A program made the translations under genes and the position numbers. From Microbulbifer sp. Q7 (GTDB taxonomy: Bacteria > Pseudomonadota > Gammaproteobacteria > Pseudomonadales > Cellvibrionaceae), in NCBI RefSeq assembly GCF_001639145.1, contig NZ_LROY01000001.1, positions 808,501-872,500 on the forward strand: 64,000 bases of DNA. Direction: 5' to 3'. A model generated the notes under the pieces. It had not been told where the DNA came from. It saw only the letters and a program-made list of their open reading frames with translations, and did not search any database. Shown here piece after piece: positions 38,952 through 47,185 of this stretch. Position 1 is the stretch's first letter; each line of letters starts with the position of its first letter.

Positions 38952-39039
38952 TGGTGCCCAGGAGAAGACTTGAACTTCCACGACCTTGCGGTCACTAGCA
39001 CCTGAAGCTAGCGCGTCTACCAATTCCGCCACCTGGGCA
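38952..39039 (-). tRNA. tRNA-Leu(CAG)
   Basis: On the minus strand the gene begins TGCCCAG and ends CTGGGCA followed by an encoded CCA, giving a perfect 7-bp acceptor stem. The D region GGCGGAATTGGTAGACGCG is that of tRNA-Leu. The anticodon stem-loop CTAGC-TTCAGGT-GCTAG gives anticodon CAG. A long variable arm (GTGACCGCAAGGTCGT) and the T loop GTTCAAGTC confirm a class II tRNA. The length is 85 bases plus CCA. Confidence 0.96.
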
Positions 39040-39344
39040 AATCAACGGTGTGCTCCGTTGAGGACGCGCACTATATTGAGTTGGTTGCGGGGTGTCAACG
39101 GTTTTTGTGGCAATTTGCGTCATCAGGCCGCCAGGGCTCCGCGACGCCAGGCCGGTCGCTGGTGGTAACCGCAAAAGCGGGTCGGGAATTGCCGGCAAAT
39201 CGCTTATACTCGCGGCAATGTGCAACGTTTCGGGTGGCTTTGGGCCGCTCCCTGGCATTCGCCACTTCTGGTTGCACCCACTCGTATACCGCTGCGCCGC
39301 GTGCATGCCGGGGCTGTGCAGACTGCACGGTCGATCGCAGAACA
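39040..39344. other. Leader region between tRNA-Leu and rnr
   Basis: About 300 bases holding the tRNA promoter on the minus strand. A possible rnr -10 element TATACT lies at 39205-39210, but I see no good -35 for it. The rnr reading frame stays open through this region, so an N-terminally longer protein cannot be excluded, but the encoded sequence (Cys/Arg-rich) does not look conserved. Confidence 0.4.
39070..39098 (-). promoter_or_regulatory. Sigma-70 promoter of tRNA-Leu
   Basis: Read on the minus strand: -35 TTGACA (39093-39098), a 17-base spacer and -10 TATAGT (39070-39075), followed by a GC-rich GCGCG discriminator typical of stringently controlled stable-RNA promoters. It starts transcription about 25 bases before the tRNA. 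Confidence 0.85.
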
Positions 39345-42212
39345 ATGGAAGCCGTTTTGACTCAAGACAAATCAAACTCTCACCCCGCTGACAGCGCTGG
39401 ACCGGTCGCCGACCCTCACGCCGAACGCGAGGCGGAAAAATACGCAAAACCCGTCCCCAGTCGCGAGTTTTTGCTGGACCTGCTAGAGCAGCAGGCCGGG
39501 CCTGTTTCCTGGGAGGCGGTTGCCGACCTGTTGTCTATTGATGACGAGGATCGTCGCGAGGGCGTGCGGCGACGGCTGATCGCCATGTCCCGCGACGGCC
39601 AGATTGCCAGCAACCGCGCCGGGGATTTCGGCGTGCTCGACAAAATGAGCCTGGTGCGCGGGCGGGTCATAGGCCATCGCGATGGCTTTGGTTTCGTCTC
39701 CCCCGGAGACGGCAGTGATGACCTGTTCCTGTCCCACCGCCAGATGCGCAAGGTGTTTGACGGCGACGAGGTGCTGGTGCGGGAAACCCCCGGCGGCTTT
39801 CGCGGCAAGCGTGAGGGCGCCGTGGTGCGGGTCATCAAACACAACACCCACCAGCTCGCCGGGCGCCTGTATCGGGAGGACGGTATCTGTTTCGTGCGCC
39901 CGGATAATCCGCGCATGACCCTGGATGTGATGGTGCCCGAGGGCAAGTGTGCCGACGCCCAGAGCGGCCAGTATGTGGTGGTGAATATCACCGCACAGCC
40001 GGGCCGCAATACGCTGCCCCACGGGGAGGTAGCGGAGGTACTCGGCGACCACCTGGCGCCGGGCATGGAAATCGATGTTGCCATCCGCAACTACGGCATC
40101 CCCCACACCTGGCCCGCCGCGGTACTTGCGCAGGTAGAAGGTATCGCCGACGAGGTGCTGGAAGAGGACAAAAAGGCGCGTGTCGACCTGCGCCAGCTGC
40201 CCCTGGTCACCATCGACGGTGAAGACGCGCGGGACTTTGACGATGCTGTTTACTGCGAAGTGCTGCCGGATGGTAACTGGAAACTGTTGGTCGCCATTGC
40301 CGACGTGTCCCATTATGTGGCGGTGGGCACACCGCTGGATGTAGAGGCACACCAGCGCGGTAATTCGGTGTATTTCCCGGATTTTGTGGTGCCGATGCTT
40401 CCGGAGAAGCTATCCAATGGGCTCTGTTCCCTGAACCCGGAAGTGGATCGGCTGTGTATGGTGTGCGAGATGCGCATCGACCAGTCCGGGAGCATCCTCG
40501 GCTACCAGTTCTTCGAGGGGCTGATGCGCAGTCATGCGCGCTTCACCTATACCCAGGTGGGTGAAATGGTCGACGAGCGGGATAATCGCGACAGCGGCAT
40601 CCGCAAGCAGTTTGCCGCCCTGGTTCCCCATATTGATAACCTGCGCGATCTCTACGGCGCCCTGCGCGGCGCCCGCGACCGTCGCGGCGCGATTGACTTC
40701 GAGACCACCGAGACGCGCATTTTATTTGACGCCACGCGCAAGATTGAACGTATCGTGCCGGTGCAGCGTAACGACGCGCACAAAATGATCGAGGAGTGCA
40801 TGCTCGCCGCGAATGTATGCGCGGCGGAGTTGATGGAGGCGGCGGAACTGCCGGCGTTGTATCGGGTGCACGATATTCCCAAGCAGGAGCGCCTGGAAAA
40901 CCTGCGCGAGTACCTGGGTGAGCTGGGGCTGCGCCTGGAAGGTGGCAGTGAGCCACAGCCCAGCGATTATCAGGCGCTACTGCAGCAGGTGGATGGGCGC
41001 CCGGATTTCCACATTATCCAGACCATGTTGCTGCGCTCCATGAATCAGGCGGTGTACCAGCCGGAGAATCGCGGTCACTTCGGTCTCGACTACCGTGCGT
41101 ATGCCCATTTCACTTCACCCATTCGACGCTATCCGGACCTGCTGTTGCACCGGGGGCTGCGCTGGTTGATTCGCAATGGCAGTGCCAACCCTGCTGCGGT
41201 GGCGCATAAGGTACGCCAGGCGCCCGGTGCGCACGCACTGGCGCGGGAAGACATCCTGCCCTACAGCACGGTGGCCATGGTGGAGCTGGGTGAGCATTGT
41301 TCCATGACCGAGCGTCGCGCCGATGACGCCACCCGCGATGTGGTGAGCTGGCTCAAATGCGAATACCTGCAGGATCACGTGGGCGAGGTTTACCGCGGTG
41401 TGATCAGTGCAGTCACCGGTTTTGGTCTGTTTGTGGAGTTGGATGACCTGTATGTGGAGGGCCTGATCCACGTCACGGCCCTGCCCAAAGACTACTACCA
41501 CTTCGAGCAGGCCCAGCAGCGTCTGGTGGGCGAGCGCAGTGGCACGCGCTTCCATCTCGGTGACGGTGTCACCGTGCAGGTAGCGCGGGTCGACCTGGAA
41601 GAGCGCAAGGTGGATTTTACCTTTGTAGAGTTGCATCCGCGCCCCAGCTACAAAAATCCCAAATACCGAAAGCCCAGGGCGGACAAAAAGTCTTCCGGGC
41701 CCGACGTCCAGGCCGAGAAACCGGCGAAAGCAGTAAACGCCCCAAAAGCAGCGAAGTTGCGCAAGGGTGAGGAGTCAACCGAAGTGAGTGGTCGTGCGAT
41801 GGAAATGGCGGTGGAGTTTCAGCAGGAGCGCCAGCGCCGCAAGAAGCCGGATTTCAGTGCTGAAGAGCAGAAAGCCAGCCCCTGGGGCGCCGGTCTGAAA
41901 AAGAAAGCCCTGCAGGAAAGCGACGAAGACGCGCCGCGGCCGATCCGCAAGCGCAAGGTGGGCAGCGAAGAAACGGAAATCGTGCCGCCGTCAGTAGAGC
42001 AGCCAGTAGAGGCAGAGTCGACAGAGGAAGCCCCGAAAAAGCGCAAGCCGAAAAAAACGCAACCGCGTAAAGGTGGCAAACGCCCCGCGGTTGCGGCGCG
42101 CAAGGCCGCTCAAAAAGCGGATAAGGCCGAATCGGCAGCACGAGCGGCAAAAAAGAAGGCCAAGAAAAAACTGAAGAAAAAGCTGTCGAAAAAACCGGGC
42201 GGGAATAAGTAA
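39345..42212 (+). CDS. rnr: Ribonuclease R
   Basis: RNase R (955 residues from this start) is a 3'-5' exoribonuclease for structured RNA, rRNA quality control and trans-translation. A winged-helix N-terminus (SREFLLDLLEQQAGPVSWE), cold-shock domains, the RNB catalytic domain with the metal-binding cluster GEDARDFDDAV at about 292-302, and an S1 domain (about 678-760, GVISAVTGFGLFVEL) follow in order. The C-terminal 190 residues are a very long Lys/Ala/Glu-rich tail ending KKKLKKKLSKK, longer than in Escherichia coli (813 residues overall). ATG 39345 is chosen over an upstream open frame; TTG 39357 with GGAAG before it is an alternative. It is coupled to rlmB. Confidence 0.95.
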   Translation: MEAVLTQDKSNSHPADSAGPVADPHAEREAEKYAKPVPSREFLLDLLEQQAGPVSWEAVADLLSIDDEDRREGVRRRLIAMSRDGQIASNRAGDFGVLDKMSLVRGRVIGHRDGFGFVSPGDGSDDLFLSHRQMRKVFDGDEVLVRETPGGFRGKREGAVVRVIKHNTHQLAGRLYREDGICFVRPDNPRMTLDVMVPEGKCADAQSGQYVVVNITAQPGRNTLPHGEVAEVLGDHLAPGMEIDVAIRNYGIPHTWPAAVLAQVEGIADEVLEEDKKARVDLRQLPLVTIDGEDARDFDDAVYCEVLPDGNWKLLVAIADVSHYVAVGTPLDVEAHQRGNSVYFPDFVVPMLPEKLSNGLCSLNPEVDRLCMVCEMRIDQSGSILGYQFFEGLMRSHARFTYTQVGEMVDERDNRDSGIRKQFAALVPHIDNLRDLYGALRGARDRRGAIDFETTETRILFDATRKIERIVPVQRNDAHKMIEECMLAANVCAAELMEAAELPALYRVHDIPKQERLENLREYLGELGLRLEGGSEPQPSDYQALLQQVDGRPDFHIIQTMLLRSMNQAVYQPENRGHFGLDYRAYAHFTSPIRRYPDLLLHRGLRWLIRNGSANPAAVAHKVRQAPGAHALAREDILPYSTVAMVELGEHCSMTERRADDATRDVVSWLKCEYLQDHVGEVYRGVISAVTGFGLFVELDDLYVEGLIHVTALPKDYYHFEQAQQRLVGERSGTRFHLGDGVTVQVARVDLEERKVDFTFVELHPRPSYKNPKYRKPRADKKSSGPDVQAEKPAKAVNAPKAAKLRKGEESTEVSGRAMEMAVEFQQERQRRKKPDFSAEEQKASPWGAGLKKKALQESDEDAPRPIRKRKVGSEETEIVPPSVEQPVEAESTEEAPKKRKPKKTQPRKGGKRPAVAARKAAQKADKAESAARAAKKKAKKKLKKKLSKKPGGNK

Positions 42213-42215
42213 GTC

Positions 42216-42974
42216 GTGGCACAACATTTAGTTTACGGTCTGCATGCGGTGCAGGCTCTGTTGAAAAGTAGCCCGCAACAGGTGCAGGAACTGTTGCTGT
42301 TGCGCGGGCGCAAAGATCAGAAACTGCAGAAAATTATTCGCCAGGCGGAGCAGAATGATATTGCCATCCGTTTTGTGGATCGGCGTGCCTTGGATGAAAA
42401 AGTCGGTGACGATGGCAACCATCAAGGTGCGGTCGCCGTGTGTGTCGGCGACACCAAGATTTACGATGAGCAGTTTTTGAAGTCCCTGTTGCAGCAGCTG
42501 GATGAAAAAAATGAAGCTCCGTTCCTGCTGGTGCTGGATGGCATCACCGATCCGCATAACCTCGGTGCCTGCCTGCGCTCTGCGGAGGCCGCCGGCGTGC
42601 ACGCAGTGATTGCACCTAAAGATAAGGCCGCAGGGCTCACGCCCACCGCCCGCAAGGTGGCTTGCGGTGCCGCAGAAGTGCTGCCGTTTGTCACCGTGAC
42701 CAATCTGGCGCGCACCCTGCAGATGTTGCAGCAGGCGGGCGTGTGGATTTACGGCGCCGCCGGCGAGGCAGAGCAGAATATCTACCAATCCTCCCTCACT
42801 GGGCCCCTTGCTCTGGTAATGGGTGCCGAGGGGCCCGGCCTGCGCCGCCTCACCCGGGAAAACTGCGACCACCTGGTAAATATTCCCATGGCGGGCGAAG
42901 TCAGTAGTCTAAACGTATCGGTCGCCACCGGCGTCTGTCTGTTCGAGGCGGTGCGGCAGCGTTCCGCCGGCTAA
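42216..42974 (+). CDS. rlmB: 23S rRNA (guanosine-2251-2'-O)-methyltransferase RlmB
   Basis: RlmB (252 residues) methylates the ribose of G2251 in the 23S rRNA peptidyl-transferase P-loop. An L30e-like RNA-binding N-terminus (VYGLHAVQALLKSSP) leads to a SpoU/SPOUT knot domain with motif 1 LDGITDPHNLGACLRSAEAAG (key N, R, E), motif 2 VMGAEGPGLRRLT and motif 3 IPMAGEVSSLNVSVATGV. Start GTG 42216 lies 3 bases after the rnr stop. The rnr-rlmB pair is conserved in gammaproteobacteria. Confidence 0.96.
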   Translation: MAQHLVYGLHAVQALLKSSPQQVQELLLLRGRKDQKLQKIIRQAEQNDIAIRFVDRRALDEKVGDDGNHQGAVAVCVGDTKIYDEQFLKSLLQQLDEKNEAPFLLVLDGITDPHNLGACLRSAEAAGVHAVIAPKDKAAGLTPTARKVACGAAEVLPFVTVTNLARTLQMLQQAGVWIYGAAGEAEQNIYQSSLTGPLALVMGAEGPGLRRLTRENCDHLVNIPMAGEVSSLNVSVATGVCLFEAVRQRSAG

Positions 42975-43071
42975 GCTCCGTCCCCGCCTTAGCGTCATGC
43001 CTGCGTTATTCCATCCGCGCGATTTTGCCGCTCCTTGTTGCCATGTCGCGCCATAAAAATCCCCCCTGATC

Positions 43072-43124
43072 GGCACCCATATTCTCGTTCTGTCCGGATT
43101 CGAGAAATCGGGTGCCTGTTTTTT
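43072..43124 (+). terminator. Terminator of rnr-rlmB
   Basis: A two-part stem, GGCACCC/GGGTGCC outside and TTCTCG/CGAGAA inside, is followed by TGTTTTTT. It lies 98 bases after the rlmB stop. It closes the backbone operon before the accessory block. Confidence 0.85.
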
Positions 43125-43197
43125 CTATTGTCGGCGTCTTTCTTTCTCCGCCCCTCCTCTCCTCCTCGACACTGTCACTAATCGCGCTATGTTTGCG

Positions 43198-43223
43198 GGA
43201 ACCTTTTGTGGGTCTGATACGTG
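43198..43223 (+). promoter_or_regulatory. Candidate ECF-sigma promoter for the sigma operon
   Basis: GGAACC (43198-43203), 16 bases, then CGTG (43220-43223). This matches the general GGAAC...CGTC layout of many ECF-group promoters. It would give an mRNA leader of roughly 45 bases before GTG 43279, and so could be the autoregulated promoter. No other strong -10 is evident in 43125-43278, a pyrimidine-rich region without a gene. Confidence 0.45.
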
Positions 43224-43278
43224 TTAATCGGCAAATCTTGAGAATCGCTACTGTGGGAATGGGGAAAGGAGTAATGGG

Positions 43279-43845
43279 GTGTCCTTAATTGATTTCTTTC
43301 GCGGGAGGGCAGCAAAGGAAGACTGCTTTACCGCGCTGGTGCGACCGCACCTGCGTCTGATGCACCGCATGGCCTACCGCTGGACACAGGAGCGGGCGGA
43401 TGCGGAAGATCTGGTGCAGGATGTACTGACTCACCTGTTTCCCCGTGTTGATGAGCTGGCAACCGTGCAAAAGTTGGGGCCCTGGTTGATCAAAGTGCTC
43501 TACCGGCGCTACGTGGACTTGTACCGCCGTCGCGCCCGTTCTCCCGTTGATGAAACCGCGCCCTGCGTCAGTGATGACCAGTTTTTTCAGGAGCGTCTGG
43601 AAGACGAGCGCAATCATTACCAGCAGCTCGAGCTACAGCGCATGCTGAATCGAGCGCTGTTCACCCTGGATGAGTCCTGGCGCGATGTTGTGCTGTTACA
43701 TGACGTCGAAGGCTATACCGCGCTGGAAGTCGCCGAAATTCTCGATATCAATGTGGGCACGGTGAAGTCCCGGTTGCACCGGGCGCGAAAAAAACTGAAA
43801 TCCGTGCTCGAGCCGGGAACCATTGAAGCCTTCGCTGCGTGTTAA
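43279..43845 (+). CDS. ECF-type RNA polymerase sigma factor
   Basis: A 188-residue sigma-70 family factor with only regions 2 and 4, as in ECF sigma factors. Region 2 is at about 20-85 (HRMAYRWTQERADAEDLVQD, with DLVQDV in 2.2), and region 4 at about 115-175 (LLHDVEGYTALEVAEILDIN, then GTVKSRLHRARKKLK). It differs from housekeeping RpoE in the linker and N-terminus. GTG 43279 is supported by GGAAAGGAG 8 bases upstream. It is followed by a zinc-finger protein gene, the usual anti-sigma partner, and both stand inside otherwise conserved rlmB-rpsF synteny. Confidence 0.9.
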   Translation: MSLIDFFRGRAAKEDCFTALVRPHLRLMHRMAYRWTQERADAEDLVQDVLTHLFPRVDELATVQKLGPWLIKVLYRRYVDLYRRRARSPVDETAPCVSDDQFFQERLEDERNHYQQLELQRMLNRALFTLDESWRDVVLLHDVEGYTALEVAEILDINVGTVKSRLHRARKKLKSVLEPGTIEAFAAC

Positions 43846-43918
43846 CCCATAGAAAAATGCGCGCGCTATCTCAGGTACAAAACGAGTGGCGGAATCGCTC
43901 TCTGAAGGAAGGATGAAA

Positions 43919-44581
43919 ATGATGAACTGCTGTCAGGCTCGTCGCGAACTGGACTTGATGCAAAGGGAAAACAACAGCGTGCTGCTGAAGCACCTGCATC
44001 GTTGTAGTGAGTGCCGTGAATATGCCGAAGAGCTGCGTCTGGTAAATCTGCTGCGCACCATGCCAGCGCCCCAGCCGAGTGAATATTTCGAAGAGCGCGT
44101 GCTGAATGCGGCAATGCCGAAACAGCGCAATGCAGTGCAGGGTAACGTGCGCAAGTGGCAGCTGGCTACGGCCGCCAGTGTGTTGTTCGCGGTCATTGCG
44201 GCGCTGCCGCAGTGGCGGTCGTCCACGCCCACCGTTGAGGCATCGATGGTGCAGGCGTCAGCCTCAGAAGCGCTCCCGGTACGGGTCTCTGTGGATGCTG
44301 CACGCGCAATGGAAGGCGCTTTGATCAGTGTGTCTCTTCCGGAAAATCTCGCGCTTGAAGGATACGGTGACCAGCGGGAGTTGAGCTGGCGCACCAACCT
44401 ATACGCGGGCGCAAATCGGCTGACGCTGCCTGTGCGTGCGCGTACCGGGCAGCGCAATGAGATATTGATCCGCATTGAGCACGACGGTGCACGCAAAGAG
44501 TTTTATGTGCCGGTGGAGTTCCCCGCAAGCGGGGACTTACCAGCTAACCAGGGTGCGGCCGTGACGCCGCAAACGATCTGA
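43919..44581 (+). CDS. Zinc-finger anti-sigma factor (membrane)
   Basis: A 220-residue predicted anti-sigma factor. The N-terminal cytoplasmic domain has the ZAS signature H-x3-C-x2-C (HLHRCSEC) after an early CC pair, and helix residues EYAEELRLV. One membrane helix lies at about 80-98 (LATAASVLFAVIAALPQW). The periplasmic part (about 100-220) is a beta-rich domain with LPENLALEGYGDQRELSW and a C-terminal FYVPVEFP. ATG 43919 has AAGGAAGG 6 bases upstream; ATG 43913 is possible. By family logic it holds the neighbouring sigma factor inactive until a periplasmic cue, so the periplasmic domain is the likely sensor. Short gap to the sigma gene: one operon. Confidence 0.78.
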   Translation: MMNCCQARRELDLMQRENNSVLLKHLHRCSECREYAEELRLVNLLRTMPAPQPSEYFEERVLNAAMPKQRNAVQGNVRKWQLATAASVLFAVIAALPQWRSSTPTVEASMVQASASEALPVRVSVDAARAMEGALISVSLPENLALEGYGDQRELSWRTNLYAGANRLTLPVRARTGQRNEILIRIEHDGARKEFYVPVEFPASGDLPANQGAAVTPQTI

Positions 44582-44621
44582 CTTCCAACACAACGCTGAA
44601 AGACACAAATGAGGTTGAATT

Positions 44622-45224
44622 ATGAAAACGTTGAAAGCATGGATGGCGCTGGGCCTGATGGTTACCGCTCCGATCGGTGGCAATGCACTGGCCAATGAAG
44701 TCGGGGTGAATGCGGACCTGGATGTCGATGTTTCCGTGGTTGACGCGGAAGCCACCGCAGAAGACGCGATCAATGTGATCGAGCTGCCGGAGATGTCGAG
44801 CAGTTTCGCCGCGGAAGCCGCCGCTGAAGGTCTGGCGCAAGCCAACGCTGCGATTGCCGCCGGCAATGCCGATGCGGAAGCGGCGCAGGCGGAAATTCGC
44901 GCTGCCGGTAAGCTGAAGGCAGAAGAAATTGCGGCGCTGGTCGCCGATGCCATGGCGCGCAGTGAGGCGGCGATTGCCAATGCCAACGCGGCGGCCCTGA
45001 GCGCCCAGGAAAATGCGGCCGCTGCCCGCGAGGCCGCAGAAGAGGCCCTGAAGAACGCCCTGAGCGGTGCCGACTATGCGGGCTCCATGGCGGACGTGCG
45101 GGAGATCATCGACAACCTGCCGGAGGATGTGAAGGACCGCCTGCCTGTGGATCTGGAGGAACTGTTCGAGGGCATTCTGGACCTGGATCCCGCTGCGGCG
45201 GTGGATGCGGCAACGGACGGCTAA
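44622..45224 (+). CDS. Secreted Ala/Glu-rich helical protein, unknown function
   Basis: I do not recognise a family. The 200 residues begin with a signal peptide (about 1-25, ending NALA). An acidic stretch (DLDVDVSVVDAEATAED) comes next. From about 60 to 150 is a nearly continuous Ala/Glu helix with AAEAAAEG, AEAAQAEIRAAGK and AAAAREAAEEALK-type heptads, a likely coiled coil; the last 45 residues are Asp/Pro-rich (DNLPEDVKDRLPVDLEELFEG). No cysteine, no lipobox. It sits right after the anti-sigma gene and is likely regulated with it. It could be a periplasmic or surface rod or spacer partner for the downstream outer-membrane protein; this is inference. Confidence 0.6.
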   Translation: MKTLKAWMALGLMVTAPIGGNALANEVGVNADLDVDVSVVDAEATAEDAINVIELPEMSSSFAAEAAAEGLAQANAAIAAGNADAEAAQAEIRAAGKLKAEEIAALVADAMARSEAAIANANAAALSAQENAAAAREAAEEALKNALSGADYAGSMADVREIIDNLPEDVKDRLPVDLEELFEGILDLDPAAAVDAATDG

Positions 45225-45320
45225 CGATTGCAGAGGTAGCGGGTGAAGCCTGTTAGTGGATGATTCTTTTTAAGGGCTGGGCGCGGTGTGCCCGGCCTGT
45301 TGTGTTTGGAGGTATTGAAA

Positions 45321-46643
45321 ATGGAATTGACACCAAAATTGCTCGCCGGTTTGCTCTGGTGGGGCGCGGTAGCCGCGCCTGCCATTGCCGAAGAGCCGTT
45401 TGCCAATGGCACTGCAGCATTTAAGGGCGGGGACTACGAGCGCGCATTGGCGCACTTCGAGCAGGCCCGTCAGAGTGGCCAGCAGGGCCCCAGCCTGACC
45501 TATAACCTGGGGGTGACCTTGTTCAAGCTTGGGCGCTATCAGGCAGCGCAGGCACAGTTTCAGCAGCTGCTGGAAGATCCTGAGTGGAGCGAGGTGGCGC
45601 GCCTGCAGCTGGGGTTGATGGCGGAAAAGCAGGGCCGCCCGGTTTCCGCAGTGGGTTACTACCGGGATCTTACCGATAGCGAGTCCCCCAAACTGCGTCG
45701 CCTGGCGCTGATGCGTCTCTCGGCGCTGGCGCGGGCCCCGGGAGCGGAGCCTGCCCCGGAGCAGGATCCGGATCGTGGGTTGGCGCTGCTGAGCCTGACG
45801 TCGGGTTATGACAGCAACGCCTACTCGCTGCAGAATGAGCTGCTTACCGATGACTCGGTAGGCGCAGATACTTTCACCGAGCTGTTTGCCTGGGGTCAGT
45901 ACCGCCTGCGGGGGACCGCAGAAGACGGTTGGCGCCTGCACGGGTTTGCTTTCGGCCGTCGTTACAGCGATCTGGAGAGCTTGAACCTCACCAGTTTCAA
46001 TGCGGGTATTTCCCGGCATATGCCCTGGCAGGGTTGGCGGGTGGAGCTGGGGGGCGTCGCGGAGACCGCTTCCCTCGGTGGCGAGCGTGTCACCAATGAG
46101 TGGCGCCTTGTGGGGCGCATGCAGCAGGAGTTCGGCAATGGCGTGCTGACGCTGGCTTATCAGCCCAGTTATTTTAATGGCACAGAGACCTACCGTTACC
46201 TGGATGGCTGGCGCCAGCGATTTGAGGCGCGCTGGGCTGCGCCGTTGGCAATCATGGACATCGATGTGCTGTACCGCCTGGATTTGGACGACCGCCAGGA
46301 CCTGGCTACCGCAGATGACGGTTTTTACAGTTATTCGCCGCGCCGGCAGACCTTCGGGGTTGAGGCCGAACTGCCACTGTCGTGGGGCTGGTCGCTGCAC
46401 GCCGGCAGCCACTACCGTTTGAGCAACTACCGCGGCAACAACCGGTTGCAGGACAGCGACGGTGAGTTCAAGCAGCAGGCCCGGGAAGGCAATCGCCTAC
46501 GTAGTTGGATTGGGGCGGAGGTACAGTTGCTGCCACGCCTGCAGCTGGATGCGCGGGTAATTCGCACGAACAATGACGACAACTTCGATATCTACAGCTA
46601 CGAAAAAACCGAAGCCAGCCTGAGTGTGCGCTACGTCTTCTGA
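45321..46643 (+). CDS. TPR plus beta-barrel outer-membrane protein
   Basis: A 440-residue protein: signal peptide (1-23, ending AIA), TPR-like repeats at about 27-140 (FKGGDYERALAHFEQ, LFKLGRYQAAQAQFQQLL), then a barrel domain from about 155 with alternating strands (SLTSGYDSNAY, GLHGFAFGRR-like) ending in SLSVRYVF. The terminal Phe is the usual BAM signal. This TPR-then-barrel design recalls surface lipoprotein assembly modifiers (SLAM/DUF560), but I cannot assign it. ATG 45321 has GGAGG 8 bases before it; an upstream in-frame ATG at 45288 would place the signal peptide internally. A GAGGGGCGC/GCGCCCCTC hairpin lies at 46689-46708. Confidence 0.72.
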   Translation: MELTPKLLAGLLWWGAVAAPAIAEEPFANGTAAFKGGDYERALAHFEQARQSGQQGPSLTYNLGVTLFKLGRYQAAQAQFQQLLEDPEWSEVARLQLGLMAEKQGRPVSAVGYYRDLTDSESPKLRRLALMRLSALARAPGAEPAPEQDPDRGLALLSLTSGYDSNAYSLQNELLTDDSVGADTFTELFAWGQYRLRGTAEDGWRLHGFAFGRRYSDLESLNLTSFNAGISRHMPWQGWRVELGGVAETASLGGERVTNEWRLVGRMQQEFGNGVLTLAYQPSYFNGTETYRYLDGWRQRFEARWAAPLAIMDIDVLYRLDLDDRQDLATADDGFYSYSPRRQTFGVEAELPLSWGWSLHAGSHYRLSNYRGNNRLQDSDGEFKQQAREGNRLRSWIGAEVQLLPRLQLDARVIRTNNDDNFDIYSYEKTEASLSVRYVF

Positions 46644-47185
46644 GTTGGGTGCGGCTGCGTGGAACTGGTGTGGGGTGAAAAAGAGGTGGAGGGGCGCTGG
46701 CGCCCCTCTGCGTAGTGAGTCCTGATTGTTATTCTTCGATCCCTGGAGATTATTGTTATTTTGACTGGGATGTTTGTATCGGAATTCGTGATTCCGCTTA
46801 TTGTTATTGACCTTTGCAAGTAAGACGGGCGGGCGAGGGGCCCCCTCAAAACTTATTTCCGATTATTCGTGACTGATGCGGCGAGACCCGTCTCAGAGGA
46901 TTGCCCCCAGCACCCGGTGAGGGCGTTTCATAATTCGTGACTGCTGGGTCGACTCCCTTTATCCCTGGCATTGTGGCTCCCCGGCCGCAGGACCGGAGAC
47001 TATCTGCGCAACACCGAATCGATCAACTTGCAACCAGTACGCCGGACGCATAGAATACGCCGCCCGCAGAGCACCCGTCTGGGTTGCTGTTGCGCACTCC
47101 TTGCCTCACTGGGCGGCAGCTGTATCCAGACACGGATCTGGGCGGCGCCAAACCGGGAGGCTGTTTTAACCCGTAAGGAGCAAAA
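46644..47185. other. Intergenic region before rpsF
   Basis: About 540 bases without a convincing gene. It holds a 9-bp GC hairpin (46689-46708), a TA-rich stretch with repeated TTATTGTTATT-like words (about 46727-46805), and ATTCGTGACTG twice (about 46864 and 46932) with a third partial ATTCGTGATT at 46784. The promoter for the ribosomal operon lies at its end (47028-47056). The repeats are short and could be chance or remnants of a decayed repeat. Confidence 0.4.
47028..47056 (+). promoter_or_regulatory. Promoter of the rpsF-rpsR operon
   Basis: -35 TTGCAA (47028-47033), a 17-base spacer and -10 TAGAAT (47051-47056). The predicted leader of about 120 bases before rpsF leaves room for translational autocontrol by the S6:S18 complex, which is known in other bacteria, though I do not see its defined motif here. 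Confidence 0.6.

Noticed and set aside
38952..39039. An integrase attachment duplication of the tRNA-Leu 3' end inside the window
   Set aside because: I found no second copy of the acceptor-stem/T-arm sequence elsewhere in the 64 kb and no integrase gene.
45270..46412. A 380-codon minus-strand frame opposite the TPR/barrel gene
   Set aside because: The plus-strand frame has signal peptide, TPRs, barrel strands, a good ribosome-binding site and a C-terminal Phe; the antisense frame has none of these.
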